Assembly: GCF_015714725.1 (NCBI RefSeq)
Contig: NZ_WBKM01000135.1
Location: forward strand, 1-64,000
DNA: 64,000 bases
Direction of reading: 5' to 3'
From: Nostoc sp. WHI
Lineage (GTDB): Bacteria > Cyanobacteriota > Cyanobacteriia > Cyanobacteriales > Nostocaceae
The notes beneath the pieces are model-generated. The model did no database searches. It was not told the origin of the DNA and saw nothing but the letters and a program-made list of their open reading frames with translations. Positions 7,944-15,917 of this stretch are shown piece by piece (position 1 is the first letter of the stretch; each line of letters begins with the position of its first letter). The translations under genes and the position numbers were made by a program.

Positions 7944-9500
7944 ATGTCAGACCCCAACATTGGTCGCTTACTCAGCAAACGCTACCAACTCCAGGAGTTA
8001 ATCGGTACTGGAGCAATGGGTCGTGTTTATCGTGCTAAGGATATTTTGTTGGGAGGTGTACCTGTTGCCGTTAAGTTTCTCGCTCTATCAATCCAAAATG
8101 AAAAAATGCAATTGCAAGACCGCTTTGAGCGAGAAGCGAAAACCTGTGCTTTACTAGGGCAAAAAAGCATCCACATTGTCCGAGTGATGGACTATGGCGT
8201 AGATGACAATAACACCCCGTTCTACGTCATGGAATACCTTCAAGGACAAAGCTTGAACACTATTATTCGCAAGCAACGATTGCCTTTACCAAGATTCCTG
8301 AGTATGGCGCGTCAACTCAGCTTGGGGTTACAGTGCGCTCATGATGGTATCCCAGTTGAGGGAACAATTTGCCCAATTATTCATCGCGATGTCAAACCAA
8401 GCAATATGCTGGTGATTCAAGATCCCAGTTTCGGAGAATTGGTCAAGGTTCTAGATTTTGGTATTGCTAAGTTATTACAGTCAGATGGTGACCATACGAA
8501 ATTCTATTTAGGGACACTGGCTTATTCTTCTCCCGAACAGATGGAGGGCAAGGAATTAGATAACCGTGCTGATATTTATAGTTTGGGCGTTATGATGTTT
8601 GAGATGCTCACAGGCAAAATGCCACTAGTAGCCCCAACTCACTCTTTTGGAGCATGGTATAAAACACATCACTATCAAAAACCACGTTCTTTTGCTGAGG
8701 TTGCGCCTGGATTAGACCTACCAAAAGAAATCGAAAATTTGGTGATGAGTTGTCTAGCTAAAGTAGCACGCGATCGCCCCCAACGGATCAGTGAAATTCT
8801 TAGGGTTTTAACCTCTTTAGAACAGCCTGAGCATACACACAGCATTAAGCAAGACAGCCATAGCCATGCATTAGTTCCTGCTACACTGAGCAATGATCTG
8901 GAACAAAAGACAAAAGCCGATTTGCGGGCATCTTGGTCAAACGATGAAATCGCTCGCGCTGTTTGTTGGCCTCAAAACAAACCAATTGCTGATATTGTGT
9001 TTCCCCAGTCCATCCAGATAAAGGGGGAAGTTTTACCAGCCCTGTGGGTAATGCTACCGCAAGAGGAAATTCTAAAGCGCTTAGTCTGTACCCGGTATAA
9101 TCAATTTCTTTTTATCTCCATTCCCCATCCTATGCTGCTGTGGATTACTGTCATCTACAACCGCAAATATGGCGCTAAATGGTTACCTTATTATCTTGAT
9201 CTCAAAACCAGTCTTGGTCAAGAGATGACTCGCTTACTACAGCATACGGGTTACTACCGTCTGTTGTTTTTTACACGAGAAACACCAAGTCGCTGTACCC
9301 ATATTCTACTTTCTAGCGTTGCTTTTGCTCAACGCCAACGACTGCAAGAGTGGGTCACAATGAGCAACAGCTTAATGTCTTCTGCCGACCCCCAAAATAG
9401 TAAAAGCTTACTCAAAAATGAGTATGAAAAGATTAAGCCTCAAATTCTGGCAAAACTGGAAGGTATTGATACAGATTCTCCATACGACTTCTCCGGCTAG
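7944..9500 (+). CDS. Ser/Thr protein kinase with cyanobacterial C-terminal domain
   Basis: A 518-residue Hanks-type kinase. The glycine loop is GTGAMG (21-26), the ATP-positioning lysine is in VAVKF (Lys44), the catalytic loop is HRDVKPSN with Asp149, and the metal-binding DFG starts at Asp171. An activation segment with YSSPEQ and the DIYSLGVMMFEMLTG helix follow. The kinase domain ends near residue 300. The remaining 200 residues have no transmembrane segment and no PASTA, WD40 or TPR repeats. They form a domain I recognise only as common in cyanobacterial kinases. The enzyme is therefore soluble or peripherally bound. No cognate partner is adjacent, although a PP2C phosphatase is encoded about 1.5 kb downstream on the other strand. 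Confidence 0.93.
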   Translation: MSDPNIGRLLSKRYQLQELIGTGAMGRVYRAKDILLGGVPVAVKFLALSIQNEKMQLQDRFEREAKTCALLGQKSIHIVRVMDYGVDDNNTPFYVMEYLQGQSLNTIIRKQRLPLPRFLSMARQLSLGLQCAHDGIPVEGTICPIIHRDVKPSNMLVIQDPSFGELVKVLDFGIAKLLQSDGDHTKFYLGTLAYSSPEQMEGKELDNRADIYSLGVMMFEMLTGKMPLVAPTHSFGAWYKTHHYQKPRSFAEVAPGLDLPKEIENLVMSCLAKVARDRPQRISEILRVLTSLEQPEHTHSIKQDSHSHALVPATLSNDLEQKTKADLRASWSNDEIARAVCWPQNKPIADIVFPQSIQIKGEVLPALWVMLPQEEILKRLVCTRYNQFLFISIPHPMLLWITVIYNRKYGAKWLPYYLDLKTSLGQEMTRLLQHTGYYRLLFFTRETPSRCTHILLSSVAFAQRQRLQEWVTMSNSLMSSADPQNSKSLLKNEYEKIKPQILAKLEGIDTDSPYDFSG

Positions 9501-10187
9501 TGATAATTTCTTAATGTTACCGAAACAGTGCTGAGTGCTGAGTAACGAGTGCTGAGTAAAAAAAAGTAATAATCGCACTCAGCACAAAAGGTCTAAAGCC
9601 CCTGCCTAAAGCCAATGGAAAAAGAAATAGATATTTATTTCGAGATGCGTAGCGCATATTTAATGCGTCCTTACTTCAATCCCCTAGATTTATCTATGGG
9701 GTTACTCAGCACTCAGTACTCAGCACTCAGCACTCCTGAAATATGTTTTCTGTAATATTAAGAGTGTTGACTCATAAAATGTAAATTTTTATAAACAAAA
9801 TATATATGTTGTTGTAACTTCTAGTTATATGTATAAAGAGTGAAAGCACTAGATAGTAAAAGTTCGGCCATACAAATACTCTGAAAATGTTCCTGTGTAC
9901 ATATTCTGGGTAATTATAGATTTACGCAGGTGTAATGATCACAAATCTAGACGAAACGCAAAGAAGTTTGGCTAAAGTACACAGTGAATTTGGACTACAA
10001 ATTTAAAGTAAGTCTACACTCCATTAGATGTGTGGTTGAAAATTTTACTCATTCTTATCGTGAATTGAACTTTTGTGCCAACCTTGTGGAATTGCTTATC
10101 GAAGTTGACGCCCCGACATCCCCAGCTCTTTTCCTCCTTGGAACCAAGCAAGAGAAGGAGGTCGCCCACTGCGACATTAGAACGACT
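9501..10187. other. Intergenic region with opposed heptamer arrays
   Basis: About 690 bases between the kinase and nblA, which converge here. Copies of gtgctga/gagtgct occur near 9528-9558, and complementary copies (cactcag) at about 9708-9735. The roughly 200 bases between could fold back on themselves. The rest is AT-rich. An open frame at 9984-10214 is not supported, because it is antisense to the 3' end of nblA. Confidence 0.55.
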
Positions 10188-10385
10188 CTATGCCATAGTG
10201 GAACCGGAATCTAAGCCCCACTGGTGCTTAAGAAGCTCTTGATAAGTTGCTTCGCGGACGACCATTTGCTCATAGAGCTTGACCAAGAAGTCTTTGGCTT
10301 GATCATGGCTCATGTGCTGTACTTGAGTGGAAAATGAACAGATGCTGAATTGCTGTTCCAAGGATAGTTTCATTGGTTGGTTCAT
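10188..10385 (-). CDS. nblA: Phycobilisome degradation protein NblA
   Basis: A 65-residue NblA family member. Family features are LSLEQQFSICSF near the start, then SHDQAKDFLVKLYEQMVVREATYQELLKHQWG, which spans the two helices of the NblA fold. NblA binds phycobiliproteins and recruits a Clp protease to break down phycobilisomes during nitrogen or sulphur starvation. Length is typical (55-65). The start is the ATG at 10385, with GGAG about 7 bases upstream; a longer in-frame reading from 10439 adds only non-conserved residues. Upstream lies more than 600 bases of non-coding sequence, as expected for a starvation-controlled gene. A half-matching NtcA site is far upstream (10916) and not convincing. 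Confidence 0.95.
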   Translation of the reverse strand: MNQPMKLSLEQQFSICSFSTQVQHMSHDQAKDFLVKLYEQMVVREATYQELLKHQWGLDSGSTMA

Positions 10386-10749
10386 AATTAACTCCGAAAA
10401 AAACAACGCGTAAAAATGATATCGCTCACAGAAGTCCAAATGGGATAATACTTGGACTTGTATCTGTCCCGCATTTGTTCTTCCGTATTAAGAAAGATAA
10501 CAAGTATGTGACAGATTGCCCACATCCTAAGTGTGGATTTTTTTCGATTTGATATCTTGCACCTAATCCCACTGGTATACCACCCAAGTTAACCGAGGCA
10601 TATTCCGGAAAAAAGGCTTTATTTAGTCCTCAGTTAGGTATAGCCACCTTGTTTAACTCCTTCCTGCTTTGCATAACTCTACTTTTCCGTAGATGAGCAG
10701 GTTTTATCCTTAACCCTTGATAGTTTCCCTATTTGAAGAAAACTAAATC

Positions 10750-10812
10750 ATGTCTCCCCCACTATGGAGGAAGCTTTGGAGGGTAGAGATTTTAAGGAGG
10801 TTGGGAAAATGA
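10750..10812 (+). CDS. Possible micro-ORF, 20 residues, basic amphipathic peptide
   Basis: Reads MSPPLWRKLWRVEILRRLGK and stops at TGA 10810-10812. The stop overlaps the ATG of the next small frame (ATGA). Arg/Lys and Leu/Ile/Trp alternate as in an amphipathic helix. There is no strong ribosome binding site of its own. It is too short to support from sequence alone, but the coupling to the next frame is suggestive. Confidence 0.25.
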   Translation: MSPPLWRKLWRVEILRRLGK

Positions 10813-10907
10813 ATAGTATTAAGCGTGAATTATACTTGCTCCACCTCATTTCGTGCAAGATGTCAATTTATGCAAATTTAACCTCCTTAGTTTACTTCGG
10901 AGGTTAA
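10809..10907 (+). CDS. Possible small ORF, 32 residues, with strong ribosome binding site
   Basis: Starts at ATG 10809 behind a near-perfect AAGGAGG at about 10794-10800, and overlaps the stop of the 20-residue frame by ATGA. Its stop lies inside the hairpin at 10877-10908. The product (MNSIKRELYLLHLISCKM...) has no recognised family. A leader peptide, a small protein or chance are all possible. Confidence 0.25.
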   Translation: MNSIKRELYLLHLISCKMSIYANLTSLVYFGG

Positions 10908-10908
10908 A
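10877..10908. terminator. Perfect 10-bp stem-loop downstream of the PP2C gene
   Basis: Arms tttaacctcc (10877-10886) and 10899-10908 pair perfectly with a 12-base loop, 124 bases beyond the phosphatase stop on the minus strand. On the plus strand it overlaps the end of the 32-residue frame. It may end the phosphatase transcript or act in a plus-strand leader. Confidence 0.45.
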
Positions 10909-11031
10909 AGTATTTGTATCAAATTGTAAAAAGGAAAAATGCTCAGATTGAACAAATTGCTGGGTATATCTACTGGATTTGTCATCAGTCATTTGTCAGT
11001 TGTCCTTTATTCAATAACTAATGGCCAATGA

Positions 11032-11769
11032 CTAATGACTATTTTCTTCGAGTGAGACGATGACAACTGTGATGTTATCGTGACCTCCTTGCTCTTTGGC
11101 AGCCTCAACTAGAGAGATGGCGGCTTTATCAACATAAGGAGTGTCTTGGAGGCAGCTAGCAATCTTCTGCTCGACAAGTTCTTCTGTAAGACCATCACTA
11201 CATAGCAGTAAGCGATCGCCAGTTTTTACATCTAGTGGTTGCACGTCAATTTGATGCAAGTCTTCACGCCCTAAACAGCGCGATAATACATGACGAAAAG
11301 GATGTAATCGGGCTTCATCTAAGGTGATGTCGCCTATTTTGATTGCCCGTGCTACCCAAGTATGGTCTTCCGTTACCTGTTCTAATTGCGATTCTCGAAA
11401 GCGATATAGCCGTGAATCGCCAACATGAGCGCACCAAGGTGACTCTGGGGAGCGGAAAATTACTGCTACAACGGTTGTACCCATGTCAGCGCGTTCGGGA
11501 TGATTTTGCTGATCCTGCAAAATCGCTTTATTGGCATCCCACAAAGCTTGCTCTAACAATTCTTGAGAAGACTTTGAAGATTGCCAATTTGACACCAAAT
11601 AAGCCTGAATTTCCTTAGTGGCAATGCGACTTGCTTCCTCGCCTCCCGCATGACCACCCATACCATCAGCAACAACAAAAAATCGCCCCTCTGGATCGAT
11701 ATAGTAAGCATCCTGATTATTAGAACGAATAAGTCCCGGATCGCTAAAACCCGTGAAATTAAGTTTCAT
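11032..11769 (-). CDS. PP2C-type Ser/Thr protein phosphatase
   Basis: A 245-residue single-domain PPM/PP2C phosphatase that removes phosphate from Ser/Thr residues using two metal ions. Conserved metal-binding motifs are RSNNQDA near residue 15, VADGMGG (Asp35), the later LLCSDGLTEE with its Asp, and GHDNITVVIV near the C-terminus. No transmembrane segment is present, so it is cytosolic, like the PphA/PrpC type. It begins 17 bases after the ABC1 kinase gene on the same strand, so the two are probably co-transcribed. Linkage of a phosphatase with an ABC1 kinase suggests shared regulation. The Ser/Thr kinase at 7944-9500 is a possible counterpart, but this is inference. Confidence 0.93.
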   Translation of the reverse strand: MKLNFTGFSDPGLIRSNNQDAYYIDPEGRFFVVADGMGGHAGGEEASRIATKEIQAYLVSNWQSSKSSQELLEQALWDANKAILQDQQNHPERADMGTTVVAVIFRSPESPWCAHVGDSRLYRFRESQLEQVTEDHTWVARAIKIGDITLDEARLHPFRHVLSRCLGREDLHQIDVQPLDVKTGDRLLLCSDGLTEELVEQKIASCLQDTPYVDKAAISLVEAAKEQGGHDNITVVIVSLEENSH

Positions 11770-11786
11770 AATTTTTTTTGCAACAA

Positions 11787-13475
11787 TTAATACATGCGAT
11801 CATAACGGTCGAGGCGTAAAAGTAGTCGGATCAGGATTACTGAAAGCCCTACTGCAATTAAACCAGGCACTAGTGCCAACCATACATAATCCTTAACCAC
11901 TAATAGGATAGTAGCTGAAAGTGTGAAACCGCTAATTAACAGAGCATAGCTTATTGAGAGCTGAATACTGCTCTGTCGCCGGAGCAGGCGTTCAGTTTCT
12001 ATAGACCGAACGCGCAGGCGCATGTCTCCCCGCTCTAGCTTCTCTAGCGTATCCTCTAATCTCCGTGGTAGACCAAAGGCAGTACTACTTACCTGAGCTG
12101 CTTGACGACTCAATTCGTTAAGAAAGCTATTCCCCTCAGAACCATTCATATCGGTTATAAGTTGCATTGCGTATGGTTTGGCAACTTCCATAAAGTTAAA
12201 CTCTGGATCTAAGCCTCTGCCTACCCCCTCTAGAGTAGAAAAAGCTCGCATCACAAAAGTAAAGGTTGCTGGAAATCTAAATGGCTGATTATAAGCTATT
12301 TCGTAAAGGTCGTCACTGATTGCCGCCACTGATTGGTTTTCAAAAGGCTTGTCCATGAAATGGTCGAGCATGTACTGGACGGAACGCCGCACTGGCCCCA
12401 TGTCATCCGTTGGGGCGATCGCGCCTAAATCAATGAGTGACTGAACAACGCGATCGCCGTCTTTTTGGGCAATACCAAACAGTGTTTGCATCAATCCTTC
12501 GCGGACATTGGCTTTAATCCGCCCCATCATGCCGAAATCGTAGAATATCAAAGACCCATTTGCACTAATGGCAATATTGCCTGGATGGGGGTCGGCGTGG
12601 AAAAAGCCACTATTGAGCAACTGATGTAGGTAGGCTTGAGCGCTTTGACGAGCGATCGCCTTTCGATCTAAACCAGCTGCTTCTAAAGCTTCGTATTGGC
12701 TAATTTTAATTCCAGGGAGATATTCCAAGGTCAGTACTCTGGACGTGGCGTAACGCCAGTATATTCTTGGGACGTTCACCCAATCGTAGCCGCGAAAGTT
12801 CCGGCGAAAAGTGTCGGCGTTGCGACCTTCGTTAAGATAATCAATTTCTTCCCAAAGAATGCGACAACACTCTTCGTAAATACCTAACCAATCTCGCCCT
12901 TTTCCCCATTTAGGATGGTTTTGAAAGTAGCGGGTAATTCCTTTGAGAATTTGTAAATCTATTTCAAATAACTTCTTTAGTCCAGGACGTTGTACCTTGA
13001 CGACAACCGATTCCCCAGTGTATAGCACAGCTTTGTGTACTTGCCCTAAGCTAGCAGCAGCTAAGGGAATAGGTTCAAAATTATGGAATAGTTCAGGAAT
13101 TTTCTTGCCTAGTTCTTTCTCAATGGTCGCTTCTACTTGCTCATAGCTAAATGCCGGTACTTTGTCTTGTAACTTGGCTAGTTCTTCTACGTATTCACCA
13201 GGGAATATATCAGCACGAGTAGAAAATAGTTGCCCGACTTTGATGAAGGTTGGCCCTAAATCTAGCAGGGTATTCCGAATCCAAACCGCTTGGGTTTTGC
13301 GTTTTGCAGCTTGCTTTGCTTCAGTCACACCACCCGGATAACTCCAAGATTTTTTGTATAGCCAAAGTTTGAACAATAAGGTCAAGACAAAAGACCAAAT
13401 GTCCACAAAACGCCGTCTGCTAGAGTAATTTTCCCGATTCCAACGGTATGCCTTTTCTGAATAACCTTGTTCCAT
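11787..13475 (-). CDS. ABC1/UbiB (AarF) family atypical kinase
   Basis: A 562-residue ABC1K protein. The KxGQ motif (FIKVGQLFSTRADIFP) that replaces the glycine-loop role, the alanine-rich AAASLGQVHKA, the Lys in VVVKVQRPG, the catalytic HADPHPGN and the metal-binding DFG (YDFGMMG) are all present. Two hydrophobic helices end the protein. Cyanobacterial and plastid ABC1 kinases act in prenyl-lipid (plastoquinone, tocopherol) metabolism and membrane stress. I start at the ATG at 13475 (MEQGYSEKAYRW). The open frame extends to 13616, but that part runs through an intergenic heptamer array and is not family-like. Confidence 0.93.
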   Translation of the reverse strand: MEQGYSEKAYRWNRENYSSRRRFVDIWSFVLTLLFKLWLYKKSWSYPGGVTEAKQAAKRKTQAVWIRNTLLDLGPTFIKVGQLFSTRADIFPGEYVEELAKLQDKVPAFSYEQVEATIEKELGKKIPELFHNFEPIPLAAASLGQVHKAVLYTGESVVVKVQRPGLKKLFEIDLQILKGITRYFQNHPKWGKGRDWLGIYEECCRILWEEIDYLNEGRNADTFRRNFRGYDWVNVPRIYWRYATSRVLTLEYLPGIKISQYEALEAAGLDRKAIARQSAQAYLHQLLNSGFFHADPHPGNIAISANGSLIFYDFGMMGRIKANVREGLMQTLFGIAQKDGDRVVQSLIDLGAIAPTDDMGPVRRSVQYMLDHFMDKPFENQSVAAISDDLYEIAYNQPFRFPATFTFVMRAFSTLEGVGRGLDPEFNFMEVAKPYAMQLITDMNGSEGNSFLNELSRQAAQVSSTAFGLPRRLEDTLEKLERGDMRLRVRSIETERLLRRQSSIQLSISYALLISGFTLSATILLVVKDYVWLALVPGLIAVGLSVILIRLLLRLDRYDRMY

Positions 13476-13618
13476 ATACTTTGTGTACCGTTGGTTTGCA
13501 ACCGAATCACCTGGAAGAAAAGACACTCTGATTCCTAAACTGTTTTTTCTTAAGTGTCCTTTGTCATTTGTCCTTTGCGTATAATTTTTGACTAATGACC
13601 AATGACTAATGACCAAAT

Positions 13619-13945
13619 TTATGCAGATGCTCTGCGATAATGTTGCAATTCTGTTCGCAACAAAGCAATTTCTGCTCGCAATTCATCAATATCTGCTTGC
13701 AAGTCGCCTGTATCTGAACTGGGTTGCCTAACGCCTGTGGTAGTTTGATTAGCATTAGCTGCTTCTGCTGCCCGATTTGCCCGGTCTAGGACTTCTTGTG
13801 TAAACTGGTGCAACTTTTCTCTAGCTTCCGCATCAAATTTGCCCAGTTCACTCAAAGCATCGGTCAAGGCGACCTCTAAACGCTCATTAACTACTTCAGC
13901 TACCGCTCTGCCTACGAAAAAGGCTTGCACAAGGGGGTTACTCAT
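13619..13945 (-). CDS. Conserved cyanobacterial coiled-coil protein (DUF6825-like)
   Basis: A 108-residue protein starting [37 protein letters not shown], a segment I associate with a conserved cyanobacterial and plastid family of unknown function. A C-terminal coiled coil ([23 protein letters not shown]) would make it oligomeric. The middle is a flexible Ala/Asn/Gln linker. It lies upstream of the ABC1 kinase on the same strand, with about 143 bases between carrying a heptamer array, so co-transcription is possible. The family name is from memory and moderately certain; no enzymatic motif is present. Confidence 0.75.
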   Translation of the reverse strand: MSNPLVQAFFVGRAVAEVVNERLEVALTDALSELGKFDAEAREKLHQFTQEVLDRANRAAEAANANQTTTGVRQPSSDTGDLQADIDELRAEIALLRTELQHYRRASA

Positions 13946-14148
13946 AAATATTTGTTACGTTGCTCCGCAAGAGAATTATAACTTGCCTGTATGCTTTGCG
14001 GCTTCTATTGTAGAGCTAGGATTTTGGGTTAGCGATCGCTTTTTCTATTTTCCCATCTCCATTTTTCCTCACAAACACTTAAATAACTATAGGACTATGA
14101 TTTGATTTCTGAAAAAACTCCGTACAGATCAAAGAGCATTCTTTCCCG

Positions 14149-14175
14149 TTGCCTCTTGCCTCTTGCCTCTTGCCT
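14149..14175. repeat. Heptamer tandem repeat (ttgcctc, about 4 copies)
   Basis: Four near-exact tandem copies of a 7-bp unit in an intergenic spacer; typical short tandem repeats of filamentous cyanobacteria. Confidence 0.85.
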
Positions 14176-14317
14176 GCCTACCCAGATAAGTTCAAAAATA
14201 AAATCGGATTGCTATATTGTCAAAAATATTCATTAATTGATGTACCCCTGGTAGCTTAAGTGTGTTTGCGTATTAAAAAAACCAGACCGAACCATTGGAA
14301 GTCGCGGCTAAACAAAC

Positions 14318-14374
14318 GTTCGCGTAGCGTCTCGCAGAGAAGTCCGCACTTCTCTACGAGACGCTGCGCCAACG
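14318..14374. repeat. Dispersed palindromic repeat copy
   Basis: Left arm gttcgcgtagcgtctcgcag and its near-complement to the right (acttctctacgagacgctgcg) face each other across a short loop. The same arm recurs at 49306-49330 and, inverted, at 58296-58320, so it is a dispersed family. Confidence 0.75.
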
Positions 14375-14780
14375 ACAAGCTCAGTGAACACCTGCGCGGA
14401 CTAAATCTTTTAGCCTCGGTCGGCAGGCTTTGTTTTGGTAGCCGCTATTTTAATCGTCCGGCGCAAGATGTGAAAATACTATATTTGTTATTTGTTGCTC
14501 TTGAACTATGAATGATTTCTGACTCTAAAATACTCGCCTGCAAAGTTTGACGATACTTTTCTTCAGTTACCATCGCACTCATGCGCTTATCTGCGATCGC
14601 ATTAACAGCGCCAATCAGTGTAAATTCAGAAATTCTTGAAAATAATAAAAATACTAACTTGCCGGATGAAGCAAAACGGAAGTACATACTCTCCAGGAAC
14701 GGTTAAATCAATTGCGGGTGGGGATTTCAAATGAAATTAAGATTGATTAACCTCGTCCAAGAAACCTCTAGTTGTTAACA

Positions 14781-14814
14781 TTTTATTTACTTTTTGCTCA
14801 AAAAGTAAATAAAA
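14781..14814. terminator. 15-bp perfect hairpin upstream of the injection-system operon
   Basis: Arms 14781-14795 (ttttatttacttttt) and 14800-14814 pair perfectly across a 4-base loop (gctc). It lies 97 bases before the first CIS gene. It could insulate the operon from upstream transcription, or act in the leader as an attenuator. T-rich on one side and A-rich on the other, it would work as an intrinsic terminator in either direction. Confidence 0.5.
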
Positions 14815-14911
14815 TTAGTCTTGTGCAATGGTAATCAGCTATTATCTATGTAAATAATTTTATCTTTATTCATTAGTCCTAAACTCCTCTTAGGAAAGGA
14901 TCAATGACCTT

Positions 14912-15577
14912 GTGACTACTTTCCCAGGTTCTCCCAAATTATTCAAAGGGGCAATTGTCGCTATTGACTCGACTACAAATATAGTCATCAGCACGATTGC
15001 ATTTCAATACAATCCAGAAACGCTATCTCGTACTCTTCAACCACAAACTGTGGGAGAAGGACAAGGTGCGCGTTCGGAAGCATTACGTTTAGAAGGTGCG
15101 CCAGTAGAAAGCATCAAAATAGATATTGAATTGGATGCCACAGATCAATTAGAAAAAGTAGAGGATGTGGCGGTTCAATTTGGCATCTATCCTCAACTTT
15201 CGGCTTTAGAAACTTTAATTTACCCAGCCAGTTCAACTATTGAAACCAACATGGGACTAGCAGACAGAGGAATGATGGAAATCATTCCGATGGAAGCACC
15301 AATGACACTGCTGGTTTGGGGCAGTAAACGAGTATTACCAGTCCGTTTAACAGAGTTCAGCATTACAGAAGAAGCCTATGACATTAATCTGAATCCGATT
15401 CGAGCCAAAGTGTCTCTTGGTCTGCGAGTTCTCAACTATGGTGATTTGCCGTGGGGACAGCGCGGATCTCGCTTGTTCTTAGCTCATCACAAAGCAAAAG
15501 AACTGATGGCAATCAAGGGTAGCATCAATAATCCAGCAGCTATCGGAGTTAAAATTTCCAACTTACTTGGTGGCTAG
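14912..15577 (+). CDS. CIS hub/tube-adaptor protein (contractile injection tube protein family)
   Basis: A 221-residue structural protein, first gene of the injection-system operon. The segment FQYNPETLSRTLQPQTVGEGQG followed by EALRLEGAPVESIKIDIELDATD and IYPQLSALETLIYP is typical of the adaptor that links the tube to the spike in eCIS particles (the Afp7 type, normally fused to LysM). Here the LysM part is a separate gene just downstream. The start is GTG at 14912, with AGGAAAGGA about 12 bases upstream; no better in-frame start exists. It is a soluble beta-rich protein acting at the top of the baseplate hub. Confidence 0.85.
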   Translation: MTTFPGSPKLFKGAIVAIDSTTNIVISTIAFQYNPETLSRTLQPQTVGEGQGARSEALRLEGAPVESIKIDIELDATDQLEKVEDVAVQFGIYPQLSALETLIYPASSTIETNMGLADRGMMEIIPMEAPMTLLVWGSKRVLPVRLTEFSITEEAYDINLNPIRAKVSLGLRVLNYGDLPWGQRGSRLFLAHHKAKELMAIKGSINNPAAIGVKISNLLGG

Positions 15578-15616
15578 AAGTAAATATTTAGATTTATATC
15601 TAAACACAAATTCCCC

Positions 15617-15907
15617 ATGTTTGACCATACCAGCCGTTATTACAACATAGAAAGTGTCGAATATACTACAGGAGATGGGCGTAAAATTGCTTACAAACGT
15701 CGGCGGTTTCTTCCCCAAGGTCAGGAAATTCCTCTGTTTGTGGAAGTCACGGTAAATGAGGGAAATCGTCTTGATTTGATTACCTCTAACACTCTCGGCG
15801 ATCCCCTGCAATTTTGGCAGATATGTGATGCCAATAACACAATGAATCCAGAGGAGTTAACTGCTGAGTTAGGCAAAGTTATACGTATTCCCATGCCGCA
15901 AGTGTAG
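15617..15907 (+). CDS. LysM-like baseplate protein (gp53-type)
   Basis: A 96-residue protein. Its C-terminal half (VTVNEGNRLDLITSNTLGDP, FWQICDANNTMNPEEL, KVIRIPMP) fits a LysM-like fold, as in T4 gp53 and the LysM part of eCIS adaptor proteins. In related systems this domain is often fused to the preceding adaptor, so the two neighbours look like a split version. The start at 15617 is followed by an intergenic gap of only 10 bases to the hub gene. It would sit around the hub in the baseplate; direct peptidoglycan binding is possible but not shown. Confidence 0.75.
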   Translation: MFDHTSRYYNIESVEYTTGDGRKIAYKRRRFLPQGQEIPLFVEVTVNEGNRLDLITSNTLGDPLQFWQICDANNTMNPEELTAELGKVIRIPMPQV

Positions 15908-15917
15908 GGAGTAGTTT

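Larger units (their letters stand above)
10386..11031. other. Long upstream region of nblA
   Basis: About 650 bases between nblA and the phosphatase, both on the minus strand. It holds two overlapping plus-strand micro-ORFs (10750-10907), a strong hairpin at 10877-10908 and a degenerate heptamer array at about 10990-11040 (tcatttgtcagttgtcc, aatgactaatgact). The nblA promoter should lie here; I see no unambiguous NtcA box (GTA-N8-TAC). Confidence 0.55.
13946..14911. other. Intergenic region upstream of the injection-system operon
   Basis: About 965 bases with no convincing gene. It holds a ttgcctc heptamer array (14149-14175), a long imperfect palindrome of a dispersed repeat (14318-14374) and a 15-bp perfect hairpin (14781-14814). 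Open frames at 14260-14511 and 14445-14687 overlap the repeats and match nothing I know. The operon promoter should lie between 14815 and 14900; a weak candidate pair is TTGTGC and TATCTA with about 16 bases between. Confidence 0.55.

Noticed and set aside
9984-10214. Open frame of 76 residues on the plus strand
   Set aside because: Its end is antisense to nblA, no ribosome binding site precedes it, and the product matches no known family.
10916-10929. NtcA site upstream of nblA
   Set aside because: Reads GTA-N8-TAA rather than GTA-N8-TAC, and lies about 530 bases from the nblA start.
13476-13616. N-terminal extension of the ABC1 kinase
   Set aside because: The extension runs through an intergenic heptamer array and has no family likeness; the ATG at 13475 fits better.
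14260-14687. Two short opposed open frames in the spacer upstream of the CIS operon
   Set aside because: They run through dispersed-repeat DNA and give no protein-like pattern; a fragment of an old gene is possible but not supportable.
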